Source of the DNA: Rhizopus sp. PT2906
Taxonomy: Eukaryota; Mucoromycota; Mucoromycetes; Mucorales; Rhizopodaceae
Assembly (NCBI GenBank): GCA_025529335.1
Contig: JAMYHX010000482.1
Coordinates: 1 to 32,615, forward strand
DNA: 32,615 nucleotides
Reading direction: 5' to 3'
Under the pieces are notes generated by a model, which worked only from the letters and a program-made list of their open reading frames with translations, made no database searches and was not told the origin of the DNA. This document shows positions 32,111 through 32,615 of the stretch, one piece after another; position 1 is the first letter of the stretch; each line of letters opens with the position of its first letter. Both the position numbers and the translations under genes were made by a program.

Positions 32111-32615
32111 AATTTTGCAATTTTTATAATACAATTTATACAAAAAAGCGACAAGCCAGTGCGACATCTCTTTCTGGAAATAGTGTACATCAGTTACTTT
32201 CAGCATTTATTTCAAACTCCCTTTTTGGCTCCTCAATATAGTCATTATCTAGATTGAAATCGTTTACATCTTTTGTACATTAGTAAAATAAGTGCTTAGC
32301 TCCTTCTTTTTTGATATCCTTTCAATCGTTTGATACATTGTAATATTATTTTTAATCTTGTTCAATTCTATTGTTTGTTGTTCTATTACCAACTAAGCTT
32401 TAAAGTTGGTCACAGTCCTCTTTAAGGTTATTCGCATTGTAAATTAGCCAATGAATAAAAAGAATGCACTATATGAATATAATGGTGTAAAGCCACAATG
32501 AATCACTATCCATCTAAATGATGAGTCTGTACAATTATAAGTCGCGTGAGTAACAACATGGTATGTACTTGAAAAAAGGGAAAACACATAATAGAACATA
32601 GGTATCCTTTATCGC
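32111..32615. other. Right flank, no gene recognised
   Basis: AT-rich. GCAATTTTTAT...CAATTTATACAA (about 32117-32146) partly mirrors sequence just inside the left arm of the element (about 30391-30412), so element-derived DNA may continue here. No credible coding frame. Confidence 0.4.

Noticed and set aside
1..32615. CRISPR array, LTR retrotransposon or rRNA genes
   Set aside because: No regularly spaced repeats, no long direct terminal repeats, no reverse transcriptase or integrase motifs and no rRNA-like sequence were seen.

Overview
The window is nuclear DNA of a filamentous fungus, most likely an early-diverging Mucoromycota (Mucorales-type) species. The evidence is an AT-rich genome, many 47-68 nt GT-AG introns, T/C-rich leaders, and fungal protein families: FOL1 trifunctional folate enzyme, COX4, GPI-anchored GH16, AAP amino-acid permease, Msn2-like zinc finger. 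Several decayed ORFs resemble repeat families that I associate with this group. All gene models were joined by hand from reading frame, splice sites and family conservation.

Layout. 1-2057 (+): 3' part of a Fanzor gene (eukaryotic TnpB-like, RNA-guided RuvC nuclease), cut by the window edge. It keeps the D/E/D catalytic set and both CxxC pairs but has a problem at a 13-A run. 2231-2793 (+): COX4. 3442-4694 (+): signal-peptide, Thr-rich, single-TM surface protein. 6175-6492 (+): small unknown protein. 6525-10098 (-): three tandem genes, SPF30-like Tudor splicing factor, Sds3-like HDAC corepressor subunit, GPI-anchored GH16. 10.1-13.4 kb: repeat-rich DNA with weak remnants. 13469-15674 (+): amino-acid permease with exons of 11, 7 and 3 nt. 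15803-16713 (-): UBE2W-type E2 whose conserved HPH motif seems to need a 1-nt exon. 16874-17493 (+): decayed repeat ORF. 17697-19128 (+): mitochondrial threonyl-tRNA synthetase. 19188-20778 (-): NAR1. 21432-23681 (+): FOL1, divergent from NAR1. 24335-25092 (-): Msn2-like C2H2 factor. 25.1-27.8 kb: no clear gene. 27.8-28.6 kb (+): decayed ORF. 29187-29820 (+): SAM-domain protein. 30.23-32.08 kb: a TIR-bounded element with a decayed PD-(D/E)XK-like gene on the minus strand.

The host genes are ordinary housekeeping and cell-surface genes and do not form a pathway. The unusual content is of two kinds. One is mobile nuclease DNA: the Fanzor, the TIR element and related remnants. The other is extreme microexons in two conserved genes. 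Frameshifts at homopolymers and in-frame stops fall only in mobile-type genes; the host genes read cleanly. No tRNA, rRNA, CRISPR array or LTR was recognised.
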